Of a stretch of 64,000 nucleotides of DNA, positions 1 through 12,795 are shown in pieces. The stretch spans positions 186,221,487 through 186,285,486 of the forward strand of contig OY856188.1 in the NCBI GenBank assembly GCA_963693315.1, read 5' to 3'. Position 1 is the first letter of the stretch. Every line of letters starts with the position of its first letter. Position numbers and translations under genes: made by a program. The DNA comes from Diogma glabrata. Taxonomy: Eukaryota; Arthropoda; Insecta; Diptera; Cylindrotomidae. The notes under the pieces are model-generated. The model was given only the letters and a program-made list of their open reading frames with translations. It did not search any database and was not told the DNA's origin.

Positions 1-3000
1 TTTCAGATTTCAATACTTTTTGTTTAAGGTTAGTTTGAATCTTGGTTAAATTTCGATAGTGTGAACAATTTTAAAACATGGTATTCAGGTAGAGAATAAA
101 CGTATGGAGTGTTTGGTAGTAATAGCAGTATTGACAGTATTTATTCCATTATATTATTATTGAAAGGTTGTTTTTTACAAAATCTAGTCGTAAAATTGTC
201 AGAGACAATTCTGAAAACGGTGTCTTAACAGTATTCTTTACGAAATTTGATTAGCCCGCGTAAAGTGATTATTCCATAAATATATGTTTGGGACTAATTT
301 CACCATTCACTTGCGAAAACTGATCCAACGCAAACATATCATCTGAAGTTTAAAACTGAAAGTGAAACATATTCCTTCAATTTCATTTCAACCTTTTAAT
401 TATCAAAAATCCAATATTCATTGCCTTCATAAAAAAAAATTCTTTTATCTGCTGCCTCTCACAAATTCATTAACAAAAAGCAACACAAAAAAAAAATTAT
501 TTCATTCATAATTCGTCTTATTTGTTTGTCAATGATTTTCTCAAGAAGAGAAGCCAAACACAAACACAACAACAATTTTTTTTTTATTTTTCGTTGAGTT
601 ATTTATTTTCATTCATTAATTTTCTTGATCGTATTTGATCAACAACAATAATAATAATGATCATGACGTAAAATGTAATAAAATTTTAAGAAAGGCAGTT
701 CAGTAAATAAAATTATTTAAAGGATAAAGTAAAAAAAAATGTACAATACGAATATCCACTAATCATCTTAACGATCGAGGTGAGATGTAATTAAGGTGGA
801 TCATCATTTTCGTGGTTAAAATATTAAATTATATTTTAAAGAATTGTATATGGGTGAAAAAATAAACCACAGCAGCATATGAGAACAAAACAATATGATA
901 TCCGAACACTGAAATGATAATGAAATTTTTCTCTCGAAAATAATAATCTACTATATCCAGTACCAATCCAGTAACAATTTCACAAAAATTGTCAACAAAA
1001 TGTTAGTATCTATTTTTTTCCTTTACCGGACCGGTTTGAATCACCGGTTCAATCAATCGTATTTAATTTTAATATCAAAATTGGTTGATTGGAAGCTGAT
1101 TTTAGAGTTAATATTATTTTTGACAAATTGGTTGTGTTACATATTTACATTTAATGGACATATAGAAAGATCACAGAATAAACGAACTTTATAATAAACA
1201 CAAGGACAAAAACACCGAAAAAAAACCATAAACATGTATAAGAAGTAAAAAAAACAAAAGCACAAATAATATTTTGATCTCATATTTTCTTCTTAAGTTT
1301 TTTAATGTACATATTTCTTAAGGAGAATATATATCTCAGAAAATAAGAAAAAGAAATAAACGAATTATATAAAAATAAAAATAAGATAAAAAAAACAAGT
1401 AATATTTTTAAAGGCCGTGGGAACTGATTGTCGGTGACTAGAAACGCTGCGGGCAGTACTACAGCTACTACTTTGGATATACGCATGTATATTTTTTTTT
1501 ATTCATAAAGTTTTTATAAGATCGAACACAATCTTATGAAAATGTTTAAGTTTATTTTTGTTTTAGAATATGAATAATAATCATATGAAAACAACAAATT
1601 TAGATACGAGATTTTAAAATTAATATTTTAAGAGACAGTTTTTTCTTAAAACAAAAGAAAGACGATGATGTTCCAAACAGGTAGAAAAATAAAAATTTAC
1701 ATATTTAAGAAGATCATGATGATGATGATGATGAAGTAGAAGTTTGAGATTATTAGAATAGGAAGAAGGGAACCACATGTAAATTTCGTGTTGTTTTTAA
1801 TAAAAGGGCAATGTATTATAAGATTATATTAATAGATCACCATATAAGTGCAGATTAGATAGATAAAGCTAATAGAAAGGGTAATCAAAAAGTTTAGTTA
1901 ACAACAGGGTTATTAATTTTTTATTGCTGGCACATTACTTCGATTATGAAAGTTTTCGCAGATTTGTAGAATCGTTTAATAATCAATTTAATTAAAGTAA
2001 AGTTGTTAGGGATTTTACGATATTTTTTAATTGGAAACCATTTAAATTAAATGATTGATGCAACTGTTGATCAGTACTTCATTTTTTCCTTTGATACTAA
2101 TAAGTATGAATGCCAATCAATAACCGATGTTATTAAAATAATTTTCTTCAGACAAATAATAACAGGTTTTTCTTTTAATAGAAAAATATATCCAGATTGT
2201 TATCGTAGTTTTTTTTATATATAACTATTAATATATGTATAATATAGTTGTCGATTTCAATCGATTCATATAAAATTTTTTAATGGAATAAAATTTTGCA
2301 AAAAATAAACAAGGGTGGAATACCAGCGTAATTGTTAAGTAAGGTTGAGTTTTGATTCTTAGGTTTTTCTTGCTATTAACCATAGAAAGAGCTATGTACG
2401 ATAATGAGTATGTATTCATAAAATTGGAACAAATGTTTTCATCGTGGCATTCAACTTTTATTTTTGTAGAAGAGTAATATTATTACTATGACAGATACTC
2501 TTTAAGGAGACAGGTTCAACGACAGGTTTAACTGGCCAATAGAATTTCTCCAAAACAACTAATTCAGTTGCAGAGCACACAATTTATTTTATCAGGTCCT
2601 ATGAAAAAGTGCCTACAATTTAAAAATTAGTTCGGGGCTTACACTCCTAACGTCTGCCTTATGCATGGCTGCAAAACCATAATGTTCAGTGAAGTTTTGG
2701 TGTTGTGACTCATGCAAGGAGAAACAGCACAAAAAAAAGTTTCGGTTGCGGTTACTTGTTGACGTCAGACTATTTATTCTAAATTACAAGAGTGGACAAC
2801 AAACAATAATATTGTAAATATTAATTCGGAGTAGTTGGCTTACACATCTAGATCAGAGATTGCAAGTGAGTGTTCCATAGTGTCCCAAAAAATTATATCC
2901 TAATTATCACGGATCTTCTCGAGTGCCAAACAAATTGTAACGATAGACTATTTCGAATTTTATTCTAAAAGCAAGAGTATTCGTATTTAAAGGAATTGTC

Positions 3001-3190
3001 TGTTTATTGAGATAGGCTGACTTGCATTTTTTATTGAGAGATATGGGGAAATTATAAATGTTTGTTCGATGAAGAGTATAATTAAAGAGAAACAAGAAAT
3101 GGAGAATCTTACTATTTATACTCGACCAAATGTTTAACCGAGATAATTAGGAAAATTATAATAAAACAAAGAAGATCTATTTTAAGAAAT
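1..3190. other. AT-rich non-coding DNA
   Basis: No coding region, RNA gene or clear repeat unit is seen. Open frames are short, AT-driven and lack recognisable motifs. A short (GAT)n microsatellite lies near 1715-1735. The stretch could be intron or intergenic. Confidence 0.7.
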
Positions 3191-3592
3191 ATGGTAATTG
3201 ATGAAAAGTTTTTTAATCAGTTCTCCGGTGATGAAACTAATAAGAAGACATTCCTTAATCTAACTGATGATCACGATTTTCAAATAAAATATGAATTGAT
3301 TGAATTAGTAGAAGTCAAAAGTGTACAAGAAGATAATAAAAATGAAGCTCCCTTTACACGAACATGGAGAAGGTAATAGTGGTGAAGTTATCGCACAAGC
3401 AACTGAAGGAACAAAGGCTGATAGTTTTGAATATGTAGTGAGTGGGAAAAAATACAAATAAAAATGCAGCATTCCCTTGATTACCTGCAAATGTTTTATG
3501 TATTTGACTGTTAATGGGACTACTGGAGATGCTAACAATTTACATGGAGATCAAGATATTGAAGACGATCATCGCATATATACCTATAATGT
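3191..3592 (+). pseudogene. Possible decayed coding fragment, unknown protein
   Basis: A 61-residue frame starting with ATG at 3191 is acidic and runs to about 3374. At about 3355 a +1 shift leads into a second open stretch containing EHGEGNSGEVIAQATEG and KADSFEYVVSG. One in-frame TAA follows, then YKxKC...TCKCFMYL and GDANNLHGDQDIEDDH. Its composition (Glu, Asp, Gly, Asn) is unlike the Lys/Ile/Phe/Tyr-rich random frames around it, which suggests a former exon or retrocopy with one frameshift and one nonsense change. The cysteine spacing faintly resembles a zinc finger, but I do not recognise the protein. Chance is a real alternative. Confidence 0.3.
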
Positions 3593-3599
3593 AGGCTGC

Positions 3600-5600
3600 C
3601 TTTTATTTTATTTAAATTTATTAAAGTTTTGATAGTTTTTTTGAGGTTAAACTAATTTTTTTTTTTATTCAACATTAAACTTTTGTTTTGATACAAATTT
3701 TTGGTTAAAAATAAGAGATTTTCTAGTCAGGATTCCCGTTTGTTTTAAAATAAATGTTTGTAATTTCGTTGTAATTTAGTTCAATCGTTGCCGCATCATT
3801 TGTGTTGTTTACGCCATACGAGTAGTTTTTCGACATATCAGTTAACGACTGTACAAGTTTCATATTTTTCGGTTTTTCTATATTTTAAAATAGGGTCAAA
3901 CCATCATATTGACATAAGTTTCTTCTAAGAATAACTGATGACAATGTTATTCCTTAAAGAGACTTTCGATAATGATATGGTGACAAAAGAAGCTTATACT
4001 TCTATAAGAGAAGTGTTTTATCCTCCAGTAATCGATTTTATTATCGATTGAATTTTTTCTAATGAGTACATTTTCCTAATTTTTAAGCAAAAAAAGTTTA
4101 TTCCATAATAATACATTCAAAAAAGCTAAACAACTTCAATATGAATTTTGAAGGGGTATCTTTTCTCATCAGATGCAGACGCCTGTATCTTAAGAGTTGC
4201 AAAAATGATAAACTATGACGCGTATGTTTGCGATTGAAAATAGAAATACGGATAAATGAGCCTCGTATCTCAGAATTGTGGTTTCGAAATTCACGCTAGC
4301 TACCCAATATGATGTTATGGAACGATTACAAGTTGAGAAGCACTATAAAGAGGACTTCAGGAGCAGCGCTCAGATGATCTTCCAAATTCGAAATTTGTTG
4401 GTTTAGTATGGTTACCATTATCTAAATCAAATTCTGGTAAGCAAAGGTGGGCCTTGTTCTAAATCATACAGTCATCACTTAACAAAACATACGTCCTCGC
4501 TTCCCTTCAGTCATCGAAAGTATATTTGCTCTTTTTACGTGTTTTTCTTACCGCTAACCAAGGTGCATCCGTTTGATGTGTTCTGTCTTAGAAGCAAATT
4601 TTGAGATGAGGGAGGATATTAAATTTTATTATTGATGATGATCGGTAGTTCCATTATTTCAGGTCCTGAATCCTCTATATAGTAGAATGGAAAAGTGTTG
4701 TGGGCACCAAAAGTAACCAGGCATACATATTTGTGCAACTTCTTATTTTGTTTATAATCTCTATCATTCGGGAGCGCCTGGTGGCTATAGAAATGCCAAA
4801 TCCAAAAGAAACTACTTATGCCACCAATATTTTTAAGTTTGGCAGCAATCTGTAAACTTCAACCATAAAAAAGTTTATCATTTGATATCAGGGCTAGCTG
4901 GCTAGTCGCTAGACAAACCAACTGTTTGCATGGCTGTAAAAAATACGTTTGTTGGTTATTTTGTTTTTAGTCTTAAGAGAAAATTTCAAAAAAATAAATA
5001 AAAAATTCAACAAAAAAAAAAAACAAAACATATGCGTCTCTGCGAATCAATAAAAAAGATGCTAAAAAATCGGTACAGACATTAAGTATTTGAAGGTTAG
5101 TTGTCAATGATCCCAGTTTACACTTCTTTTACTTATTTCAGTGGATTATATATTTAACTAACTTACTTGGAATAGTTTATTCTCAGTATAAAGCGGTATA
5201 CTAATATTGGAAGCATAAGTTTGGGAATAAGATATTGATTCTGTTCTTGTGTTCCACTGTTATTATGTTTTATAAACTTCTGTAATGTTGTATAATGTTA
5301 CTATTTCTGTCTTTATCTTTTTGTTCGGGTGTAGTCGAAATATTAGTTTTATTATATGGACAAGAGAACTTTTTATTTATTTTTTAGTAATATGTATTTA
5401 TGTTAGACTTAACAAACAAAACGTGATTATTAATTAAAGTAAATCCAAAATTATGCATAGCCTGATTGATTAATACCTTTTATCAATAGCAGCTTTTTAT
5501 CAATCGAGTACCAAATGCTCTGAATTATGAAAGCAACATAAATATGTAATCAAGTATACAAGCAGACTAATTTATTATTTGTTTGTATTAACTAGAGTTG
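3600..5600. other. AT-rich non-coding DNA
   Basis: No supported gene or repeat. Only short frames without motifs are present. Confidence 0.65.
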
Positions 5601-5765
5601 GAGCCACACCTGTGTTGATGAGTCTAGTACTTAGCATTCTGGATTCGGAGGTTGAAACTCCGAGGTTGAAAGATTAAGTGGACCGCCGGTTTCAGAATTA
5701 TCTCTGGTTATCCTTAGTTTTTGAGGAAATAAAACCGTCCATTGCTCCATTTCTCCAGAATATGG
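5600..5765 (+). repeat. tRNA-derived SINE-like fragment
   Basis: A box-A-like stretch (gatgagtctagtacttagc) is followed about 30 bases on by a B-box-like arm: stem cggag, loop gttgaaa, stem ctccg, at about 5655-5675. This is the spacing of a pol III internal promoter. The downstream part is GC-richer than its surroundings. It does not fold into a complete tRNA, so a decayed tRNA-derived SINE is more likely than a tRNA gene. Only one copy is seen here. Confidence 0.4.
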
Positions 5766-5848
5766 CCTAACAAATATATATGAAATATATATATAAAGTA
5801 ACAGTAATACTATAAAAAACTTTTTCTATTTTGCGTCTAAAATAAAGT

Positions 5849-5878
5849 CATTTCGATACCCAAATGCGTATCGAAATG
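5849..5878. repeat. Short hairpin
   Basis: The arms catttcgatac and gtatcgaaatg are perfectly complementary around an 8-base loop. No neighbouring gene suggests a terminator role; it may be a repeat remnant. Confidence 0.6.
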
Positions 5879-6257
5879 GCCTTCATTAAGATACGCAAAG
5901 TTTTGTTTTTCAAGGTTGGTCACATTGGTCATACAAACGTCAGTGAAAGTTAAAACGAATAATTATATAAATAAAATTATTCTTATTAATTAATCTTATT
6001 ATAAAAAAATAATCTAAATTAGTGTGAAATATTTTAATTAATTAAAATAATTAGTAATAATAACAAAATATCAAATTGACTATATTTTAATAAAATACAC
6101 ATTTTATAAAAGCTAGTTTTGCAACAAAAAAATATATAGAAATATGATGAAACGCAGAGCTTACTATTTTGAATTGAAATTTTTAGAAATTTTCTTTAAA
6201 ACATTAAAACATAAAAAATTTTTTAAAATTTCAAGACAAAAAATGCAAAATAGAAAA

Positions 6258-6396
6258 AATAGTATAAAAAACTCGTTTCATAAGACGTTTTATCGCACTT
6301 ATCCTTTAGAAAACTCCCCGCTGCGCGGGTCGTTTTCTAAACAGATTGCGTGCGATAAAATCGTCGATTATGAAACTAGTTTCTTAATATACTATT
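6258..6396. repeat. 139-bp foldback hairpin with GC-rich tip
   Basis: Nested arms run from aatagtata (6258) to tatactatt (6388-6396). They include cgtttcataa against ttatgaaac, and gttttatcgcac against gtgcgataaaat. The inner stem tttagaaaac/gttttctaaa (6305-6314 and 6332-6341) is capped by cccgc-tgc-gcggg. The cap is much more GC-rich than the surrounding DNA. This is foldback MITE-like; no target duplication was identified. Confidence 0.8.
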
Positions 6397-6892
6397 GTTT
6401 TCTTTAATTTTTCTATTTGCGTAAAGTAACGAGAGATTGACATTATGTTATTTGAAAGCTTACGCCAAGTGCCAACGGCAAAAGTGTTAATTATTTTTAA
6501 TAATTGGCTTTCAGAATCATCAATATTTAACCAGAAAAAACAACACTGTGTTTTGAAAGAAATTGAATTTTTTTATCTCATGATTTTGATTTAAAAAAGT
6601 CGAAACTTTCGAACAAAATCGAAATGTTCAACCGTGCCAGCAATATTTTTAAACGTGCTAAGTCTGGCACGCGTGCCGTCTATTTGCGATCATTGTTCTA
6701 GTTTCACTTTTGCTGAGGGCTATAGTTTCAGTAGAAGTTTTTATAGCGCAAGATTAAAACATTCTGCCGAGATTTGCGTATACTATTTTGTTCAAAATAA
6801 GTAAAATAAAAAAATTTAAAAATAAATTTACTAGGGGAGCCCCACAGGAACCAACACTGACCAAATCTATTATATAATTTACTAAATCTGTT

Positions 6893-7117
6893 CACTAAAA
6901 AAAATAATTTGGTATATTCTACAAAACGGATTCAACCAAATTGATTTTTATAGTGTCAACTAAAATTTAGTCTAATTGACCATACGATTTGAACGTTTGA
7001 CAAAGCATTGTCAAATGTTAAAAAAATATGGTCGATTGTACTAAATTTTAGTTGATTGTACGAAATAAAATTGGTTGTATCCGCTTTGTAGAATATACCA
7101 AATTATTTTTTTCAGTG
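6893..7117. mobile_element. Foldback MITE, 225 bp
   Basis: The ends are imperfect inverted repeats: CACTAAAAAAAATAATTTGG on the left and the complement of CACTGAAAAAAATAATTTGG on the right. They are followed by matching GTATATTCTACAAA and CGGAT. The whole element folds back, with the apex near 7005 (tttgacaaagcattgtcaaa). It has no coding capacity. A Tc1/mariner- or piggyBac-derived MITE is possible; the target duplication is unclear, so the superfamily is not assigned. Confidence 0.8.
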
Positions 7118-9453
7118 TTGCATATTTTGTTTATGATTTTTTGTTCTTATATTCTCTTATTTCTTATCTTTTACTGTTATTGTTCTTAGAATTTGGTTTA
7201 GGGTATGTTAATTTTAGTTGGTCTAGGTTTTGATAAATTTTGGAATTTGGTTTTAATTTTGGTTTTAGCTTTGACCAGTATTAGAAAGTGGTTTCTAAAT
7301 TAAATGGTTTTTGCGATATTTGCTTTAAAAACTGGGTTGCAGTGAACTGATAAAATGACTTTAAAACTTACAGACAAATGCAAATGTGATTCGTTAGTTT
7401 GTACAAAATTTCACATTTGTAGCCCAAACATTACCATCAGTCTAAACTCTAATCTATGTCTTATATTACTGGAATTTGTTGTTATTTAACACCGTATTTG
7501 GTGATGAAAGAAAGGGTTGAATTTAGCAAGAGAACTACATACAGCGATTTTAGATTTCACATTCCGGCATTGCGAGTGAACGGGAACAAACAAACATTAC
7601 TTTTTGCCAAACTTTGGGGATTGATAGTTCTCTATCAGAAAACAATCTTGGAATTTTTTTGGCCGACCCCCTTGCCATCAGTGACGGTCACAAATTTGAA
7701 TTATTTTGTTGGACGACAAACGTTTTCATTTTGTAATCCATTTAATGTATATAAATTTTTTTTTAAAAATATATTAGTTCGTTAGGATTTTTCTGGAGTA
7801 AACAAAATTTTTGTTTATTTCCGTTCACGTGGAATGCCCCATATGTTAATATGATGCTGTTTCAGTCGATATTTAGAGGATTCAGCGCATGACAAATTTG
7901 TTCACCGCAGCACATCAAAAAAGGTATAGATCAGGTAAACATCAGTATACCAGTACACAAGTATGCCACTTTCAGGCGAAAAATAAATCAATGATGCATT
8001 TATTTTGTTCTCTTTTTTGTATATATATATAAAGATATGTATTCTTCAATTTAGCAAATTTTTTTCACTTCAAAAAGAAATATTATAGATCGATCAGACA
8101 TTTAGACGCAAGTCTTAGATATATTCCGAAACATCAAAACAACTGAAATATTTATTGCAATCCTTTAAATGTGCATATTGTTGATAGATGATATTGTTTG
8201 AGTGATATGTGTGGTTTAAGTTTTGTGTACTAAATATGTTAACATTCTAGTTCCTCTGGTTCTGATATTTTCTCTATACCTAAAAGACAGCCCTTTGTGA
8301 TCATTTTGGTTTTTGAAATTTTTTCCAACTCAAAACCCAAAGATTGAACTGATCTAGACATTTTAAAATTTTAACAAAATTCATTGGATGTGGTGAATTA
8401 TTTTATTTGGTTGGAGCCTACAAACGTTATTCTAGTTCTGACTTTTAAGTCAACCACAAAAAGTAATTTGTGTTGATCCGGAATTGTCCGCTACTATATG
8501 TAAACTAAACATACAAAATTTGTTCTAGTTCCGAATAGTCTACACCAAAAAGGGAATTTGTATAGGTTCGGGACCATAAGAAATTTGTTAAATTTTAGCA
8601 AGAAATTTTTGAGGGATTTAAAATTGATAAACATTTGTTTAACAAATTTAAGCGCGGTTTGCTTAAAAATCATTTTTGCACGGATCCAAAACTACTACAA
8701 TATTTTGTAATACATTTCCTAATTGGAATATGATTTGAATAACCAAAATGTATTCACCTCAATAACCAATTGTATTGGTTACCAATTGTAGACTATAGAG
8801 TTTTGTGTAGTGCTATCGCAGATTTTCCACGCGGAGGAAACAGTTTTTGTTTATTTGAAATTTTTTTATTTTTTGCAACGCGTGTGACTACCTCGCGTGT
8901 TACAGTGCTACTGCCATATGAGTTAACGTCAGACATCATTTATCACTGGTAATAGCAGTGAGATATCACTATAAGCCAAGGTGATATCTAAGTGGTGTTG
9001 ACTAGCATTTTTGGCAAGCAGATTTTAGTTTTGTTTCTGCAAAATTTGTTTGAAAAATTGAATTTTTATTTCGTTCTTTTTATCAAGAGATACTTTTGCT
9101 AAATTTAGAAGCATCTAATTTCTGTGGAACGAGTCTGATCGACTACAGTTTTTGTACTGGAAATGCAAAATTTGTTCTATATATGGATATTTTCTGCTCC
9201 TAAATCGACTTTCGGTCACCTAAAAGTCCTAGATAAAATTAAATTCCATAGACGACAATTGTTGCTGTTTGTACACTTCCTTGAATGTAAAGCATGAATC
9301 GGTTTGCCCAAAACTTTATGTAGTAGACAAGCAAAAAGATACTTATACAACAGAAAATACTCCCTCTCTCTCAAACTCTTTTTCTCTCTTTCTTAGCTAC
9401 TATAGTGTTTGCGTAGTCGGCTTATATTGATCTCGTTTCATCACGAATTGACT
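7118..9453. other. AT-rich non-coding DNA
   Basis: No supported gene. A 109-codon frame at 7456-7785 has no recognisable motif and lies in ordinary AT-rich DNA; I treat it as chance. A CT-rich low-complexity run lies near 9361-9400. Confidence 0.6.
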
Positions 9454-9468
9454 CCAGCTTTGAGATAT
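9454..9468. repeat. Target site duplication of LINE A (3' side)
   Basis: The 15-mer ccagctttgagatat is repeated exactly at 12781-12795 and brackets LINE A. This marks both ends of the insertion and shows that it is complete to its poly(A) tail. Confidence 0.9.
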
Positions 9469-9543
9469 TTTTTTTTTTTTTTTAAGGCGTTCATGCTCTA
9501 TGTAGGAGCGTTGCAAGGTTAATCAGCTTGCAAGGTTAATCAG

Positions 9544-12451
9544 CTAATATTCACCACGGTCATTCGCAACAGCGACATAATTACCATGGCAGCCGATTTT
9601 TTTAAGGTCATTTATTACGTCAGTTCCCCATTGTAGTCGTGGTCTACCTCGCGGTCTACCACTCCCTGGGGTACTAACGTACATTTTTCTAATCATTCCA
9701 GACTGTGAATCGGCTCGTAGAACATGCCCAAACCAAGCAATCCTATTAGAACAGATACAACCTATTATATCAGGACCCTCAAGAAGGTCTCAGATCTCAA
9801 AGTTATACCGGGTTCTATACTCTCCATCGTCTGTCTTAAGTGGACCAAAAATGTAGCGCAGGATCTTACGCTCAAATACAGATAAATGCGATTCGTCATT
9901 TTGTGTAAGGGTCCACGTTTGTGACCCATACATCACAACCGGTCTAATCAATGTCTTGTATAACTTGAGCTTGGTGTTAGTTGATACATACGGTGATTCA
10001 AGGAGAGGTTTAATTGAGTAGAAAGTTCGATTACCTGCAGCGATTCGAGCTTTAATATCTGTAAGTATGCTGTTGTTTGAGTCAAGCATTGATCCCAAAT
10101 ATTTAAAAGATTCAACTCCCTCAATTCGTTCATCGCCGCACATCAAATCTTTCTTCTCAGCCTCTCTTGAAACATTCATATGTTTGGTTTTATTGTAGTT
10201 AATTTGCAGACCGATTTTCCTAGCACCACTCTCAAGCGACTTGAAAGTCTCACTCATAACAGTTTCACTTCGGCCGAGGATGACAACATCATCAGCGTAA
10301 GCAATCATCTGTACTGAGTTTATTGACAAGATATTTTTATTAGTCGGTAGTTTCTTTTGACGGCACACATATTCCAAGGCTAGATTAAAAAGTATAGGAG
10401 AGATAGCATCACCTTGTCTTAAGCCGGAGTCGACTTTAAAAAACTTTGATATTTCGTTCTCTCCACGTACACAGCATTGAGAGTTCTGTACTGTCATTTT
10501 GCATAGTGATACCAGTTTACCAGGAATTCCCATTGACACCAGAGCAGACCATAGAGTCTCTCGTTCGAGAGAGTCGTAGGCCTGCCTGAAATTAATGAAA
10601 AGCTGGTGCACAGGTGTGTTGAACTCTCGACACTTTTCCAAAATCATCCTTATCGAGAAAAGTGCATCGGCCCCGCCGGAAACCACACTGATATTCTCCA
10701 AACAGTTGTTCAGCAAAAGGATTGATTTTGGATAGCAAAATGTAGGAAAAGATCTTATATGCTGTGCAGAGGAGGGCGATTCCTCTGTAGTTTGCACATT
10801 GTAGGCGATTACCTTTTTTATGGATTGGTATCAGCTTGGTATCAGTTTCAGTCCTCCAGATCATTTGAACAAGTTCAAACAATCTTAAGGATAGAGTTTC
10901 GCCACCATGTACAATCATTTCGGATGTTATATCGTCGATACCAGGTGCTTTATTGCATTTTAATTTTGACAGCGCCGCATCGAATTCCTCTCTGGTGGGT
11001 TCTTCTACATGTACCTTTGACGCACGAATAAGCTTAGCTCGTCGCCCGACTTGTTGCTGGTCACTTAAGTTGAGAAGATTCTCAAAATAAGCGGCTCAAG
11101 TATCTAAAATATTTATAAGGTCTACTTGTAGCTCCCCATTTTTGTTTTGAATAGCAGTCGATCTAGTTTGAGGGCCCTTCTTTAAGAAGTTACGCGATTG
11201 ATGTTCCTTATTGAAGCTTTCAATCTCCTCACACTGTCTCTTCCACCATTCTCTCTTCGTTCGTCTACATAGCTTTGTAACGGCTTGTCTTGCCAATTTA
11301 TAATTCTCCTTCGTGGACCTGGTGTTGCGTCCTTGTAGACACTTCAGATAGCAATCTCTTTTGTATTGAATAGCATCAAGGCATGCTTGATCCATCCATG
11401 GCTTCTGGGAGTGGTTCTCTGGTCGTCCAAGTATTCCCTCAGCAGCGCTTAAAACAGCATCTTTGAGCAAATACCATGACTTATCGACGTCTCCATTAAT
11501 GGTTTCTGATTTCTCCAATGTTTCGGCAATATGGATTTGATATCTCTCTTCTGTTTCAGCATTCTTTAATGATGAGATGTTAAAACGTTTCCGTTGATTG
11601 AATTTTGGAATGCCTGGATTTGGGAAGTGGAACCTTATCGTTGCACATACAAGGAAGTGGTCACTTCCAATGTATGCACCTCTAAAGGATCGCACATCCA
11701 GAACGCTCGAAAAGAAACGTGTTGTTACTAGAACGTGATCAATTTGATTTCGAGTATTTCCATTCGGTGAGACCCAAGTCTGCTTATGAATCGATCGATG
11801 CGGAAAGAACGTACTGGCAATTCTCAAATTATTTGATAATGCAAACTCAGTCATTCTCTCACCATTATCATTCGAATTCAAATGCAGGCTGTTGGGACCC
11901 ACCACATTTCCATAAGAGATATCTCTTCCAACCTGTCCATTAAAGTCACCAAGAACCATAATGAAGTCGCGTGTTGGTGTTTGTTTCATAACCTCTTCCA
12001 GTGCTATGTAGAAATCATCCTTCTCGTCGACGGTCTTAGCTTCAGTTGGTGCATGCACGGCAATAAGAGAAATATTGTTATATGTACCGCGTACACGTAG
12101 GTAGCAGATCCTCTCACTGACCGGGATGAATTTCATCACGGCTTCTTGTATGCGTGCACCAACAAGAAAGCCAGTTCCAAATTCTCTTCGAGAAGGATGA
12201 CCACTACAGTATAGAGAGTGACTATCCAAATCTTGTTTTCCGATTATCGGCTGTCTAATTTCTTGTAGAGCAATAATATCCATCCTATACCTCTCACCCT
12301 CTGTTTCTAGACTTATAAGAGCATCAGGAGCGCTCAGGCTGCGCACGTTCCACGTTCCGATTCGGTAGTTTGGTCCTTTTTCACGTCCAGGTAAAATTCT
12401 GTTGTTTTTTCCGGGTCTGTTTTTCTCTTTCTGATAACCAAATTTAACATA
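9544..12451 (-). pseudogene. Endonuclease-reverse transcriptase of LINE A, broken
   Basis: This would nick target DNA and copy LINE RNA into it by target-primed reverse transcription. Endonuclease motifs in order: GTWNV, IIALQEIR, VHAPTEA, VLGDFNGQVG, NQIDHVLV, GSDHFLV. Reverse transcriptase motifs: CANYRGIALL, QCGFRRG, FRQAYDSL, GLRQGDAISPILFNLALE, the catalytic YADD and FKYLGS. The C-terminus has WFGHVLRAD and GRPRGRPR. The open frame reaches back to 12451 without an ATG, so the start is unknown. Defects: TGA at 11096 where copy C has Trp; an 18-bp in-frame loss near 10835 relative to C; a frameshift at about 10660-10672 shared with C; and TGA at 9790, after which the same frame continues to a stop at 9544. 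Confidence 0.9.
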
Positions 12452-12499
12452 TTAGTTTTTTTTCCGGGGTTAGGGTGTTAACCTTAGGCCCAACCCAAA

Positions 12500-12780
12500 T
12501 TGTCGTGAATGGGTCCGTTCTGCATATTAAGGTCACCAGAAACAACCTTTTTACACGTTTATATAGCGAGCCGCTTGATTCAAGACAGACGCCCGCTCCA
12601 AGCCGCCCCTGACATGGAGAACAGACGCTTGAGTCGCATTGGTTGTAGAGCGCCAATTCGCCGTGATGTAGCGTCATTTACTAAGCAGTTTTTAGTCTGC
12701 TTGTCTCCAATACACCAACCTAATTCTGTCAGCATTACCCAGGCAGCACGGCGTGGACGTCGAATTTCGGATTTCGCTAC
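12500..12780 (-). promoter_or_regulatory. Conserved LINE 5' module with TATA-like box
   Basis: The untranslated leader of LINE A holds ctcgctatataaacg (minus strand, 12557-12571), which includes TATATAA. The block including gcgtctgttctccatgt and gagcgggcgtctgtcttg recurs nearly unchanged in copies B, C and D, although the A/C and B/D proteins are strongly diverged. An internal promoter or an RNA element under constraint is the inference; activity cannot be seen from sequence. Confidence 0.45.
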
Positions 12781-12795
12781 CCAGCTTTGAGATAT
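12781..12795. repeat. Target site duplication of LINE A (5' side)
   Basis: Second exact copy of ccagctttgagatat, directly abutting the LINE 5' end. Confidence 0.9.

Larger units (their letters stand above)
9469..12780 (-). mobile_element. RTE-type non-LTR retrotransposon, copy A (full length, dead)
   Basis: The minus-strand element is bounded by a 15-bp target duplication. Its 5' end (minus strand) starts gtagcgaaatccg next to 12780; its 3' end is a poly(A) tail, the T-run at 9469-9483. One long coding region carries an apurinic-type endonuclease followed by a reverse transcriptase, the single-ORF plan of RTE-clade LINEs. The 5' module (about 12500-12780) is shared with all three other copies here. 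Copy C is its closest relative in the window. Coding defects make it inactive. Confidence 0.92.

Noticed and set aside
5600..5680. A functional tRNA gene
   Set aside because: The B-box arm pairs, but the anticodon and acceptor stems do not form; it is kept only as a SINE-like fragment.
7456..7785. 109-codon frame as a gene
   Set aside because: No motif and no recognisable relative. It lies in ordinary AT-rich DNA where such frames arise by chance.
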